Positions 8,080 to 17,371 of a DNA stretch of 64,000 nt are shown piece after piece. Positions within the stretch are counted from its first letter, which is position 1. The number at the start of each line of letters is the position of its first letter. Position numbers and translations under genes: made by a program. The DNA is from Brachybacterium avium (GTDB lineage: Bacteria; Actinomycetota; Actinomycetes; Actinomycetales; Dermabacteraceae). The notes under the pieces are model-generated. The model had not been told where the DNA came from and searched no databases. It saw only the letters and a list, made by a program, of their open reading frames with translations. The stretch is from contig NZ_CP022316.1 in NCBI RefSeq assembly GCF_002216795.1, positions 2,232,001 through 2,296,000 of the forward strand. The letters run 5' to 3'.

Positions 8080-9723
8080 TCACAGCGAACTGCTGGGGGT
8101 GACCGGGACATCGGCAGGCAGGACCTCGGCGTACTCCTCGAGGATCTTCAAACCGCCGCCTTCCTCCCACTCCTTGACCGCAGCGGTGAAGTCATCGAGG
8201 GTCTTGCGGCCCTGGATGACATCGTTGCGGACATCGCTGAGCCGACTGGAGAGCTGGGCCCCCTCGGACGAATTGGTGTCCGAGTACAGGCCGTTGGTGG
8301 GCCTACGCATCATCAGTTCGAGGAGCTCCTGCTCCTTGCCGTAGATGTATTCGGAGTCCGAGGGGATGGTGTTGTAGATGACGCCTTCCCCGGCGGTCAT
8401 GATGTTCAGGGCACTGACCAGGCCCGGCACCTCGGCGGGAGCGTCACCGATCGGCACGTAGTTGCCGTCGCGGACCTCGTAGTCCTTGCCTTCGGTGCCG
8501 TAGTTCTTCTGCATGTACTCCACGGTCCCGAAGGGGGCGGACAGCCAGTTGATCAGGTCCAGCAGCTCGCGGATCTTCGCCTCGTCGTCGGTCTTCTTGA
8601 AGGGAGTGAAGCCCACGGTGCCGTAACCCATGTTGTACACCGGGCGGCGGCCCTCGACGGCGGAGAAGGGCACCATGATGTCTGCGAGCAGGTCGGGGTT
8701 GTACTGGCGGTATTCCGTCGCACCCCGCGGCCCGACGGAGACCAGCGCCGCGATCGAACCATTGGCGAAGTCCTGAGCGGTCTCCGCATGGTTGAGATCC
8801 GGGTAGAACGCTCCTGCCGCGAAGACCTTCTGTGCGTATTCGAGGGTCTCGAGGTACTCGTCCAACTGGTGGTTCGCCGTCAGCGTGCGGTCCTCATTCA
8901 CCCGGTACTGATTGGGCACGCCGAACCACTGGCTGAACATGTGGAAGGCATTGGGCAGGAACGGCTCCAGCGCCCAGCGCTGGCCGGGGATCAGGATCTC
9001 CTTGCACTTCTCGAGGAATTCGTCGGCGCTGCTGGACTGGAAGCCGTCGACTTCCTCCCAGACGCCGGGGTTGCCCAGGTAGACCTGGCCGAAGGGGGTG
9101 GAAGGGATCGGAGCGCCCCAGATCTTCCCGTTGACCACGGCGGTGCGCCACGATCCCGGGGTCAGAGCAGCGAGATTCGGGTAGTCCAGCACTGCATCCC
9201 CGGAGAGGTATCCGGTGAGATCGGTGAACTGGGACTCCAGCATCGGTCCGACGTTCGGGATGCCCTGGTTCGGCGGAACCCACATCAGGTCGGGAAGGTC
9301 TCCGGAGGCGAGGATCGTTGCGAACTTCTCCGGGTAGGAGTCGATGGCGATGTCGAGGTTCAGGGTGCCGCCCAGCGCCTCGTTCAGTCGTCCCCACATG
9401 CCGTTGCTGTCCATCGGCGTGGGTGGCGTGGCGAAGGTCTGGGAGAGCGCGCTGATCTCGCCCGAGGTGATCGGCGCGGCATCAGTGGTCGCGAGAAGCT
9501 CCTCGGGGGCTCTGAGGAAGACATTGTGGAGCCCCTCCTCGTTCCCCGCCAGGTCCGGGGCAAGACCGTCGATCGGCTGATAGGTGGGCAGCGTGACGTC
9601 TGCGGAGGCTTCCGCGCCTCCGCTCCGTCCGCCTCCTCCTCCGCCGCAGGCAGTGGCGCTCGCTGCCACAGCGGTGGCACCCGTCAGGGCGAAGAGGTCG
9701 CGTCGTCGGATCTCGAATCGCAT
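8080..9723 (-). CDS. Substrate-binding lipoprotein of LplA/YtcQ-type polysaccharide importer
   Basis: 547-residue solute-binding protein, longer than the usual sugar-binding protein and typical of the LplA/YtcQ group that pairs with LplB/LplC permeases. Arginines R6-R8, a hydrophobic segment and a Cys at 26 followed by a glycine-rich linker indicate export and lipid anchoring. AAAGGA precedes the start. It is the third gene of a minus-strand operon after two permeases, separated from them by 57 nt holding a hairpin. LplA-type systems import oligosaccharides from acidic or complex polysaccharides; the actual substrate is inferred only from the neighbouring sulfatase, oxidoreductase and GH35 genes. 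Confidence 0.92.
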   Translation of the reverse strand: MRFEIRRRDLFALTGATAVAASATACGGGGGGRSGGAEASADVTLPTYQPIDGLAPDLAGNEEGLHNVFLRAPEELLATTDAAPITSGEISALSQTFATPPTPMDSNGMWGRLNEALGGTLNLDIAIDSYPEKFATILASGDLPDLMWVPPNQGIPNVGPMLESQFTDLTGYLSGDAVLDYPNLAALTPGSWRTAVVNGKIWGAPIPSTPFGQVYLGNPGVWEEVDGFQSSSADEFLEKCKEILIPGQRWALEPFLPNAFHMFSQWFGVPNQYRVNEDRTLTANHQLDEYLETLEYAQKVFAAGAFYPDLNHAETAQDFANGSIAALVSVGPRGATEYRQYNPDLLADIMVPFSAVEGRRPVYNMGYGTVGFTPFKKTDDEAKIRELLDLINWLSAPFGTVEYMQKNYGTEGKDYEVRDGNYVPIGDAPAEVPGLVSALNIMTAGEGVIYNTIPSDSEYIYGKEQELLELMMRRPTNGLYSDTNSSEGAQLSSRLSDVRNDVIQGRKTLDDFTAAVKEWEEGGGLKILEEYAEVLPADVPVTPSSSL

Positions 9724-9739
9724 CAGGGATTCCTTTCTG

Positions 9740-9759
9740 GGGCACCGTGTGAGGTGCCC
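9740..9759 (-). promoter_or_regulatory. Intercistronic hairpin between permease and binding-protein genes
   Basis: GGGCACC (9740-9746) and GGTGCCC (9753-9759) form a perfect 7-bp stem with a 6-nt loop. Such hairpins between permease and binding-protein genes commonly protect the downstream mRNA and raise binding-protein output. That role is inferred. Confidence 0.45.
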
Positions 9760-9780
9760 AGTGGGGGTGGGATCGGGCAG

Positions 9781-10755
9781 TCAGCCCTTGATGGCGCCAG
9801 TGATGACGCCCTTGGAGAAGTACTTCTGGAGGAAGGGGTAGACCAGCACGATGGGAGCGAGAGCCACCACGACGACGGCCATCTTTATCGACTGCGGGGG
9901 AGGGGCCTGCTGGACTCCGAGCTGGTCAGCGGTGAGCGAGGTGCCTTGGATGACGTAGCTGCGCAGGATCATCTGGATCGGCCACAGCGTCTGGTCGTTG
10001 ATGTAGAGCATCGCGTTGAAGAACGCGTTCCAGAACCCGACTGCGTAGAACAGGCCGATGACGGCGATGACCGCTTTTGACAGCGGCAGCACCACTGTGC
10101 GCAGGATCCGGAAATCACTGGCCCCGTCGATGCGCGCGGCCTCGGTGAGTTCGGAGGGGATGCCCATGAAGAAGGAGCGCATGACGATGAAGTTGAAGCC
10201 GGCGAAAACGCCCGGCAGGATCAGTGACCAGATCGAGTTGAGCAGGCCCAACTGCTTGACCATCAGGAACATCGGGATCAGGCCGGGGCTGAAGAACAGC
10301 GTGAGGATGATGGCCATGAGCATGAACTTGCCACCGAGCACCGGTCGGCTGAGCGCGTAGGCCATGCAGATCGTCACGAACAATGCCAGCAGCGTGCCCA
10401 CGACGGTGACGAAGATGCTGACCCCGAGGGAGCGGAAGACGAGCGGGCTGGCGAAGATCGTCTCGTACGCCTCGAGCGTCGGATCCGTGGGGAACAGGAC
10501 GTAGCCGCCGGCTTCCGAGATCTGCTCGCCCGAGGCGAGAGAGGTGGAGACGACCACGAGCATCGGCACGATGATCGACAGGCTCACGGCGACGATGAGA
10601 AAGGTCTTCGCGATGGTCAGCGGCAGACTCGGCTTCTCCATCCACGTCGGTCGGATGCTCTCGCCGAAGGCGAAGGACCAGATTCGCTGATGGAGCGGTC
10701 GCGGCGTGCGCCGAGTGCCGGAGGGTGCGGGCACGGTGGGGGTCGGTGCGGTCAC
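9781..10755 (-). CDS. Carbohydrate ABC transporter permease (LplC/YtcP-like)
   Basis: 324-residue inner-membrane permease with six predicted membrane segments and an EAA loop (TEAARIDGASDFRILRTVVLP). The cytoplasmic N-terminus is about 45 residues long. Its start overlaps the stop of the upstream permease (10752-10755, ATGA). Second gene of the minus-strand importer operon. Confidence 0.92.
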   Translation of the reverse strand: MTAPTPTVPAPSGTRRTPRPLHQRIWSFAFGESIRPTWMEKPSLPLTIAKTFLIVAVSLSIIVPMLVVVSTSLASGEQISEAGGYVLFPTDPTLEAYETIFASPLVFRSLGVSIFVTVVGTLLALFVTICMAYALSRPVLGGKFMLMAIILTLFFSPGLIPMFLMVKQLGLLNSIWSLILPGVFAGFNFIVMRSFFMGIPSELTEAARIDGASDFRILRTVVLPLSKAVIAVIGLFYAVGFWNAFFNAMLYINDQTLWPIQMILRSYVIQGTSLTADQLGVQQAPPPQSIKMAVVVVALAPIVLVYPFLQKYFSKGVITGAIKG

Positions 10756-11825
10756 TGGGGCCTCCCGCGGTAGATGCCGTCCTCACCGAGCAGGTGGGCG
10801 ACTTTGTTGGCCAGGATGATGAGGATCGTGCCGACGATGCCCTTGGCAAGCCCTGCCGCAGCGCCCATCGACCAATCGCCGCCTATCACCCCGGTGTAGT
10901 AGGAGTAGGTGTCCAGCACTTCGGCGGTGTCGGCGCCCACAGCGTCCCGCTGGAGGATGAACTGCTCGAACCCGACGGTGAGGATCGACCCGAGGTTCAG
11001 GATCAGCAGCAGCACGATGACGGGGCGCATGCCCGGCAGGGTGATGTGCCAGGTGCGACGAAGTCGGCCGGCGCCGTCGGAGGCGGCGGACTCGTACAGC
11101 GACTGGTCGATCGAGGCAAGAGCTGCGAGGAAGATGATCATGCCCCAGCCGGCGTCCTTCCAGGCCACCTCCGCGACGATCAGCAGAGCGAAGGTGTCCG
11201 AGTTGGTCATGAACGGGATGGGGTCCATGCCGGACTGCACCATTGCCTGGTTGATCAGGCCTGCGCCGCCGAGCATCTGCTGGAACAGCGCGATGACCAG
11301 CACCCAGGAGAGGAAGTGCGGCAGATACACGATGGATTGGAAGGCTTTGCGCAGGCGCTGACTCATCATCGAATCGACGACCAGTGCCAGCAGGATCGGT
11401 ACCGGGAAGAACAGCGTGAGCTGGAACGCCGCGTAGATCAGAGTATTGCGGAGAGCAAGGCCGAAGCGATCGTCCTGAAGCAGTTCACCGAACTTCTCGA
11501 GGCCGACGAAGGGGGCTTCGGGGATCGTGTAATAGGGCTGATAGTCCTGGAAAGCGATGATGTTCCCGAGAATCGGGATGTAGAAGAACAGCAACAGCGC
11601 GAGGGCCCCGGGGACCATCAGCACCAGCATCTGCCAGTCCTTGCGCAACCTCGCGCGCAGCGGCTTCCTGGATCTCGCCGAGGTGGCGGTTGCTCGAGCG
11701 CCCTCTGGTCTCCTGCGGGCGCTCCGGGTTACGCCGTCGGTCTCGTCGGGGTCGTGCTGGATGCCGGCGTCCGGTCGCACGTCACCGGGTGGCGCGACGG
11801 ACGGTGCGCTGCTTCGCGTCATCAC
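10752..11825 (-). CDS. Carbohydrate ABC transporter permease (LplB/YteP-like)
   Basis: 357-residue permease, first gene of the importer operon. An extended basic N-terminus of about 55 residues precedes the first membrane segment (LVLMVPGALALLLFFYIPIL). The EAA-type loop is YESAASDGAGRLRRTWHITLP. The first codon may be GTG 11825 or the adjacent ATG 11822; the upstream GAGAGG spacing slightly favours GTG. A leader of about 70 nt separates it from the promoter at 11904-11932. Confidence 0.92.
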   Translation of the reverse strand: MMTRSSAPSVAPPGDVRPDAGIQHDPDETDGVTRSARRRPEGARATATSARSRKPLRARLRKDWQMLVLMVPGALALLLFFYIPILGNIIAFQDYQPYYTIPEAPFVGLEKFGELLQDDRFGLALRNTLIYAAFQLTLFFPVPILLALVVDSMMSQRLRKAFQSIVYLPHFLSWVLVIALFQQMLGGAGLINQAMVQSGMDPIPFMTNSDTFALLIVAEVAWKDAGWGMIIFLAALASIDQSLYESAASDGAGRLRRTWHITLPGMRPVIVLLLILNLGSILTVGFEQFILQRDAVGADTAEVLDTYSYYTGVIGGDWSMGAAAGLAKGIVGTILIILANKVAHLLGEDGIYRGRPQ

Positions 11826-11903
11826 GAGCTGGTCCTCTCGGTCTGCCCTGGCCGAGGAGAGCAGAGACTGCCGCTGCAGGTCTGCCTTGACAGGGTGATG
11901 AAG

Positions 11904-11941
11904 ATCGTAAATGCTTTCACACAGTTTGTAAATCAGTTCAC
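11904..11941 (-). promoter_or_regulatory. Importer promoter overlapped by two phased LacI-like operators
   Basis: On the minus strand TTTACA (11927-11932) and TACGAT (11904-11909) are separated by exactly 17 nt, a good sigma-70-type promoter for the permease operon. Two imperfect palindromes of the pattern GT-n-AA...TT-n-AC cover it: GTAAATGCTTTCAC (11907-11920) over the -10 and GTAAATCAGTTCAC (11928-11941) over the -35. Their centres are 21 bp apart, two helical turns. Repression by a LacI-family protein is inferred; no such gene is in the window. Confidence 0.6.
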
Positions 11942-12024
11942 AGTCATTGGCCGCCGGCCCCGATCACGAAGCTGCAAGGTTGGGTCGTGTGGGCTCTGAC
12001 ACCACTCGAAAGCGGTCTCACTCT

Positions 12025-13197
12025 ATGAACGACCTCAGGATCGGCGTCATCGGTTTCGGCGCCCGCCACTACCTCGCGCTCCACGCCCACCAGCCGGGAG
12101 AGGGGTCGGCGGTCACCGTCGTGGCCGATCCCGGCGAGCGCGGGAAGGCGAACGCCCGAGAGGCCTTCGGTGAGGGCATCCCGACCGTCGACACCGTCGA
12201 GGAGCTGCTGGCCCATCACGAGGTCGATGCGGTGATGATCCTGACCCCGGACTTCGCGCATGCCGCGGTCGCGCTGCAGACCCTCGAGGCCGGGATCCCC
12301 ACCTTCTGCGAGAAGCCGATGGCGATCGGTGTCGAGGACACCGACGCGATGCTGGCGCTGGCGAAGGAGAAGCGGGCGCGGCTGTACATCGGTCACAACA
12401 TGCGGCACATGCCGGTGGTGCGACAGATGAAGGCGATCGTCGACTCCGGCCGGATCGGCCGGGTGCGGGCGATCTGGTGCCGGCACTTCGTGGGCGCCGG
12501 CGGCGACTTCTACTTCAAGGACTGGCACGCCGAACGGGCGAAGTCGACGAGCCTGCTGCTGCAGAAGGGCGCCCACGACATCGACGTGATCCACTGGCTG
12601 GCCGGCGGCTACACCCGCCGTGTCTCCGGGATCGGCGACCTCGCCGTCTACGGAGACATCACCGACCGCCGCGACAACTCCGACCGCCAGATGCGCGACT
12701 GGTACGACGCGGACATCTGGCCGCCCACCGCGCAGAAGGAGTTGAACCCCGTCATCGACGTCGAGGACATCTCGATGATCAACATGACGCTGGACAACGG
12801 GGTGCTGGCCTCCTACCAGCAGTGCCACTTCACCCCGGACTACTTCCGCAACTACACGGTGATCGGGGACGCCGGCCGGATCGAGAACATGGGTGATGGC
12901 AGCGGGGACCAGATCCACATCTGGGAGTCCCGCCGCTCCGGCCCCGGCCGGCCCGACGACGTCGAGGTGATCGCCCGCGCCGACGGCGGACACGGCGGCG
13001 CAGACCCCAGCCTGGTCGCCGAGTTCCTGGCCTTCGTGCGCCATGGCGGCATCACCGATGTCTCTGCCGTCGCAGCCCGCGAGGCCGTGGCCACCGGGGT
13101 CTACGGCGCGGAGTCGATCCGCAACGGCGGGATGCCGTATGACGTCCCGGCCGTGCCGGAGGCAGTGCGCCGCTACTTCGACGAGGGCCAGCCGTGA
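12025..13197 (+). CDS. Gfo/Idh/MocA-family NAD(P)-dependent oxidoreductase
   Basis: 390-residue sugar oxidoreductase. The N-terminal Rossmann fold begins IGVIGFGARHYLALHAH and the family's EKP motif is at residues 96-98 (FCEKPMAI). The C-terminal substrate domain contains HDIDVIHWL. Such enzymes oxidise or reduce hydroxyls of sugars and sugar derivatives such as inositol. ATG 12025 is chosen because homology begins there. It is divergent from the LplABC importer across the LacI-like operators and is followed 38 nt later by a sulfatase, so it probably modifies a monosaccharide released from the imported glycan. Confidence 0.92.
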   Translation: MNDLRIGVIGFGARHYLALHAHQPGEGSAVTVVADPGERGKANAREAFGEGIPTVDTVEELLAHHEVDAVMILTPDFAHAAVALQTLEAGIPTFCEKPMAIGVEDTDAMLALAKEKRARLYIGHNMRHMPVVRQMKAIVDSGRIGRVRAIWCRHFVGAGGDFYFKDWHAERAKSTSLLLQKGAHDIDVIHWLAGGYTRRVSGIGDLAVYGDITDRRDNSDRQMRDWYDADIWPPTAQKELNPVIDVEDISMINMTLDNGVLASYQQCHFTPDYFRNYTVIGDAGRIENMGDGSGDQIHIWESRRSGPGRPDDVEVIARADGGHGGADPSLVAEFLAFVRHGGITDVSAVAAREAVATGVYGAESIRNGGMPYDVPAVPEAVRRYFDEGQP

Positions 13198-13223
13198 ACC
13201 GGTTGCCCCGTCATCGCCGGTCA

Positions 13224-13229
13224 TAGGGT
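13224..13229 (+). promoter_or_regulatory. -10 element for a leaderless sulfatase transcript
   Basis: TAGGGT ends exactly 6 nt before the ATG at 13236, so the transcript would begin at or next to the start codon. Confidence 0.45.
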
Positions 13230-13235
13230 GGTCCG

Positions 13236-14746
13236 ATGAGCCCCGCTTGCACCGACTCCTCCCCGCAGCCAGGGCGGCGCCCGAACCTTGTGCTGGTCTG
13301 TGTGGACCAGATGCGGTTCGACGCCATGGGCTGCGCGGGCAACGAGCACATCGACACCCCGTACCTCGATTCCCTGGCTCGGCGCGGCAACCGCTTCACC
13401 CGCGCCTACTCCTCGACGCCGACCTGCATCCCGGCGCGGGTGGGCATGTTCACCGGCACCGGCCCGGAGACCCACGGCCGCTACGGCTACCGGGAGGGGA
13501 TCAATTTTCCCGACGCATACCCGACCACGCTGCCGGGCACCCTGCGCGAGCACGGGTACCAGACCTACGGTGTGGGCAAGATGCACGTGTTCCCCGAGCG
13601 GGCGCGCTGCGGCTTCGACGACGTGCAGCTGCACGACGGCTACCTGCACGTCAGCCGGGCTGAGCACCGCGGTGCCTCGGCCCGCGCCGACGACTACCTG
13701 CCCTGGCTGCGGGCGCAGACCGGCGACCCCGCCGCCGACTACCAGGACACCGGTCTGGGCTGCAATTCGATGGTGGCCCGGCCCTGGGAGCGACAGGAGC
13801 GGCTGCACCCCACCCGCTGGGTGGCCGATACCTCCTTCGAGTTCCTCGGCCGCCGGGATCCCACCCGTCCGTTCTTCCTGTACATGTCCTTCCACCGCCC
13901 GCACGCCCCTTCGACCCGCCTGCCTGGCTGTGGGACAAGTACTCCCGCCGCGACCAGCCGGAACGGCCGATGGGGGACTGGGTCCAGCAGTTCGACGAGT
14001 TCCGTCGCGACGGCGACGACGAGGCCGAGTTCGCCCACCGCTCCCGGTCGCGGCACGATGCCGTGAAGGCCGGGTACTACGGCAGCGTCGAGTTCATCGA
14101 CTTCCAGATCAATCGCCTGATGGAGACCCTGCATGACCAGGGCGTCGCCGAGGACACCGCGATCCTGTTCGTCTCCGACCACGGTGAGATGCTCGGCGAC
14201 CACGACCTGTACCGGAAGTCCGTGGCCTATGAGGGCTCCAGCCACATCCCCTTCCTGCTGCACCTGCCGCCGCGGCTGCGGAAGGACTGGGGCCCGGCAG
14301 GGGACGTCGAGGCGATCGTGGAGCTGCGCGATGTGATGCCCACGCTGCTGGATCTCGCCGGAGTGCCGATCCCCGGAACTGTCACCGGCACCAGTGTGCG
14401 CCGGCCGGTGGCGGAGGGCACCGCGGTGCGCGACCACCTGCAGGGCGAGCACCTGATCCATCAGCTCGGTCGGCACTCCATGCAGTGGATCCTCACCGAG
14501 CGCCACAAGTACGTGTGGTTCTCCGGCGACGGGCGCGAGCAGCTGTTCGACCTGCGTGAGGACCCCTATGAGTGCGTCGACCTGGTCGCGGCGGGCGGGC
14601 ACACGGCCGAGCTCACCCGGCACCGGGAGCTGCTGATCGCCCATCTGAAGGACCGCGAGGAGGGCTTCGTGAGCGACGGGGCGCTGGTGCCCGGCAGGCC
14701 GCTGCGCAGCGAGGCCGAATGGGTCAGGGAGTTCGCGGCGGACTGA
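13236..14746 (+). pseudogene. Cysteine-type sulfatase, frameshifted by one missing base
   Basis: Two frames together encode a full sulfatase of about 503 residues. The first (from 13236) carries the N-terminal metal site (LVLVCVDQMRFDAMG) and the sulfatase signature CIPAR with the Cys that becomes formylglycine at residue 64. The second, from about 13910, continues with MGDWVQQFDEF, the second metal site VSDHGEMLGDHDLYRK and the C-terminus. Sense is restored by adding one C in the C4 run 13906-13909 (codons then read HAP-FDPPAWLWD). As given, the protein would lose its second half. No slippery heptamer was seen. It would cleave sulfate esters, probably on the imported glycan. Overlaps the convergent MazG-like gene by 23 nt. 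Confidence 0.85.
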
Positions 14747-15086
14747 GAGACGGCCGCTCGGGATCGGCCGCTGCCGGTGTGCCGCGCTCGTATCGGAACC
14801 ACTTGTCGGTGACGGCCAGCTCGGGGTCGATGCCCCTCTGGCGCGCGTAGACCAGGCACATGCCGAGCACATCGCCCAGCTCCTCCGCCACGACCCGTTC
14901 CTGCTCATCGGGGCTCAGGCCGCGGTGGCGGCTCTGCCCGGTGGAGGTCAGGTGCGCCTGGGCGAGCTCGCCGACCTCCTCGGTGAGCTTCAGCAGCGCC
15001 CAGCTCGCGGATCTCTCGATGCCGTAGACCTCCGCGTACTGCGCGGAGAGTGCCTCGATCCGGTCGGCGATATGGTTCAGCTCCAT
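14724..15086 (-). CDS. MazG-like nucleotide pyrophosphohydrolase
   Basis: 120-residue all-alpha NTP pyrophosphatase. The metal-binding pattern is EEVGEL (helix 1) followed by VAEELGDVLG (helix 2), the EExxE...ExxD signature of MazG/dUTPase-like house-cleaning enzymes. The C-terminal 20 residues are Pro-rich and unlikely to be structured. A -10-like TAGGGT (15093-15098 on the minus strand) lies 6 nt before the ATG, suggesting a leaderless mRNA. Nucleotide substrate unknown. Confidence 0.85.
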   Translation of the reverse strand: MELNHIADRIEALSAQYAEVYGIERSASWALLKLTEEVGELAQAHLTSTGQSRHRGLSPDEQERVVAEELGDVLGMCLVYARQRGIDPELAVTDKWFRYERGTPAAADPERPSLSPPRTP

Positions 15087-15092
15087 CCCTGC

Positions 15093-15098
15093 ACCCTA
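15093..15098 (-). promoter_or_regulatory. -10 element for leaderless MazG-like transcript
   Basis: TAGGGT on the minus strand ends 6 nt before ATG 15086. Confidence 0.4.
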
Positions 15099-15237
15099 GG
15101 GGAGCGGCGTTCCAGGGGGCTCAGGAATGTCGGGCCCCTGTCCGAGAATCCTGGAGATGGCCCGCCGACCGGAGCGGGTCCGGTGATGAAAGGGTGTGCC
15201 GGCGACCGCGGCCCCGGTGGGTGCACCTGCCTCTGCC

Positions 15238-15510
15238 TCAGGCCGTGGCGCGGTGGGGCGTGACGATCTTGTCCGCGTAGCGGCGGCGGAAGCGCTCCAC
15301 GCGGCCGGCGGTGTCGACCACGCCGGAGCGGCCGGTCCAGAACGGGTGCGAGGCTGCGGAGACCTCCACGTCGATCACCGGATACTCGTAGCCGTCCTCC
15401 CAGGTCACCGTCCGCTCGGAGGACCGGGTCGAGTTGGTGAGGAAGGCGGTGCCGGCGCTGCGGTCACGGAAGATGACGGGCCGGTAGTCGGGATGGATGT
15501 TCTTCTGCAT
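15238..15510 (-). CDS. rpmE2: Ribosomal protein bL31, type B (zinc-free)
   Basis: 90-residue L31 starting [20 protein letters not shown] and containing the conserved [25 protein letters not shown]. It has no cysteines, so it is the zinc-independent form that replaces zinc-binding L31 on ribosomes under zinc limitation. The start at 15510 has GGAGGGG just upstream; an in-frame ATG 33 nt earlier is less likely. No clear Zur box was found, although a 17-nt imperfect inverted repeat GTTG-n9-CAAC (15528-15544) is present upstream. A second, diverged L31 lies at 17372. Confidence 0.93.
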   Translation of the reverse strand: MQKNIHPDYRPVIFRDRSAGTAFLTNSTRSSERTVTWEDGYEYPVIDVEVSAASHPFWTGRSGVVDTAGRVERFRRRYADKIVTPHRATA

Positions 15511-15595
15511 GAGGATCCCCTCCGTAGGTTGCTGAAAGATCAACTACAGGAGGGGTCCCAATATTCCCGCCGCGCCGGGAGGGCGTGCGGTCGGC

Positions 15596-17146
15596 TCAGC
15601 CGGTGACCGTGTACGCCGCCAGCGCCTCCCGCACGTCCTCGCTCGCTGTCGCGCCGGCGTGCAGCGGCCATGACGCGGCGACGAAGCCGTCGGGCCGCAC
15701 CAGGTACAGGTGATCCGAGCGCAGGCGGCACCGTGGATCAGGGGAGAAGGCGAGCGGCCCCTGGATCCAGTGCGGTAGTCCGGCCGGCCGTATGGCGGCG
15801 GTCCCGTAGCCGTAACTGTGCAGCTGCCAGGTCATCGCCCGCAGCGCCTCGGCATTCTCAGCGGTCGGTGGCAGACGCAGGCCGACGGCAGGGTCCTGCG
15901 CCCAGCGCGGTGAGGGCTCGCCGTCGGCCACCGCGCGGTAGCGGATCCGGTACTGGCCGAGCAGCCCGCCGAGGTACGGCCCGAGCGCCGTGGCGAGCAG
16001 TCGCGGGGCCAGCACGGACAGGACGTCGCGGGCCCGTCGGCGAAGGAATGCCGTGCCGCGGCCCGGACGGGCGATGACGCCGAAGGCCCGGTCGGTGGCG
16101 TTGATCAGCGTCATCGCCACCGGCCGACGCTCGCGCTCGAAGCGGTCCAGAGCCGTCTCGGCCAGCCGGCCCGCGGCGACGTCGGCCAGCAGGTGCGCCA
16201 GATGGTGCCCGTCCTGCAGGCCCGTGTTCATGCCCTGCCCGCCCACGGGAGAGTGCACATGGGCGGCGTCCCCGGCGAGGAACACCGGGCCGCGGCGGAA
16301 GTGCGAGGCCACCCGGTGATGGACGCGGTAGGCGGAGTACCAGTCCACCCGCTCGTAGGTGATCCCGAGGTCCTCCCGCATCCCGGCGAGGGCCTCCCCC
16401 CGCACCGGGTCCTTCTCACCATGCAGCCACACCACCCGCACATGGCCGTCCGGGCCCATCGGGAAGGTGAGCGCGAAGCGCTGCTGTCCGAAGCGGGCCG
16501 TGAGGGAGGTCGCCGGGGCGCCGTCCACCCCGCGCAGGTCCGCCACGCAGAAGGTCGCATCATCGGTGACCCCCTCGAACGGCAGGTCCAGGGCGTGGCG
16601 CACCGGCGAGCTCGCGCCGTCGGCCCCGATCACCCAGCGGGCACGGATCCGCAGCGGACCCTCCGGCCCCTGGGCCCGCACCTCTATGGGGGAATCCGGG
16701 CCGGTGCTCGCTTCCAGCCCGGATCCCTCGGCAAGATCTGTGAAGCGGTGGCCCCAGCGCACGGGAGCCCCTTCGGCGGCAAGAGTCCGGGAGAGCAGCT
16801 CCTCGTTCCGGGACTGCTCGAAGACCTGCGCACCGGGGAACGAGGTCCAGCCCTCCTGCGCCCTCGCGAAATCGATCCCGGTCGCGGTGCTGCCCGGTCC
16901 GAACTGGATGCGCTGGGCCGGATTGGCCTCGGCCAGGACCTGCGCGGCGAGACCCAGCTGGTCATAGATCTCCATGCTGCGGGCCTGGACCACGAGCGCC
17001 CGGGACTCCCGGGTGGGTCCGCTCTTGCCATCGATCACGAGGGCGTCGATGCCGCGGCGGTGCAGGACCAGGCCGGCCATCAGCCCGGTGGGCCCGGCGC
17101 CGACCACCAGCACCTCGGTCTCCAGCAGTACAGGGGCGGTGGGCAT
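15596..17146 (-). CDS. FAD-dependent aromatic monooxygenase (PheA/TfdB-like)
   Basis: 516-residue class A flavoprotein hydroxylase. The FAD-binding GxGxxG is at residues 16-21 (GAGPTG), and the second FAD motif (VFLAGDAAHVHSPVGGQG) is near 291-308 with the LQDGHHLA helix after it. A C-terminal thioredoxin-like extension of about 130 residues ending YLVRPDGFVAASWPL is typical of phenol hydroxylase-type members. It would use NAD(P)H and O2 to hydroxylate an aromatic ring. The reading frame is open to 17332, but homology starts at ATG 17146. It sits alone between two L31 genes, so the substrate is unclear. Confidence 0.9.
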   Translation of the reverse strand: MPTAPVLLETEVLVVGAGPTGLMAGLVLHRRGIDALVIDGKSGPTRESRALVVQARSMEIYDQLGLAAQVLAEANPAQRIQFGPGSTATGIDFARAQEGWTSFPGAQVFEQSRNEELLSRTLAAEGAPVRWGHRFTDLAEGSGLEASTGPDSPIEVRAQGPEGPLRIRARWVIGADGASSPVRHALDLPFEGVTDDATFCVADLRGVDGAPATSLTARFGQQRFALTFPMGPDGHVRVVWLHGEKDPVRGEALAGMREDLGITYERVDWYSAYRVHHRVASHFRRGPVFLAGDAAHVHSPVGGQGMNTGLQDGHHLAHLLADVAAGRLAETALDRFERERRPVAMTLINATDRAFGVIARPGRGTAFLRRRARDVLSVLAPRLLATALGPYLGGLLGQYRIRYRAVADGEPSPRWAQDPAVGLRLPPTAENAEALRAMTWQLHSYGYGTAAIRPAGLPHWIQGPLAFSPDPRCRLRSDHLYLVRPDGFVAASWPLHAGATASEDVREALAAYTVTG

Positions 17147-17371
17147 GGCGGGCCTCTTCTCGACGCGACGACGGGTCGGTCCTGAGTCCACGGTAGACCC
17201 CCGCCGCGCCGAAGAGCATCCCCGCCGGCCGGCACGCACCGGGGGCCGGGTCATGCGGGCACAGCAGTGCCCCGCGGCATCTCCTGCGCATCGGCAGGGG
17301 AGACGCCACGGGGCATCGCTGCGCGCCGTCACGCGACGGGCGCGGTGTCAGCGGGCGAGCGCCCGCCCGGG

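Noticed and set aside
13906..13912. Programmed frameshift in the sulfatase
   Set aside because: No X-XXY-YYZ slippery heptamer or following pseudoknot seen, and two unrelated genes nearby have the same type of lesion.
15528..15544. Zur box upstream of the zinc-free L31
   Set aside because: The inverted repeat GTTG-n9-CAAC does not match actinobacterial Zur sites as I know them.
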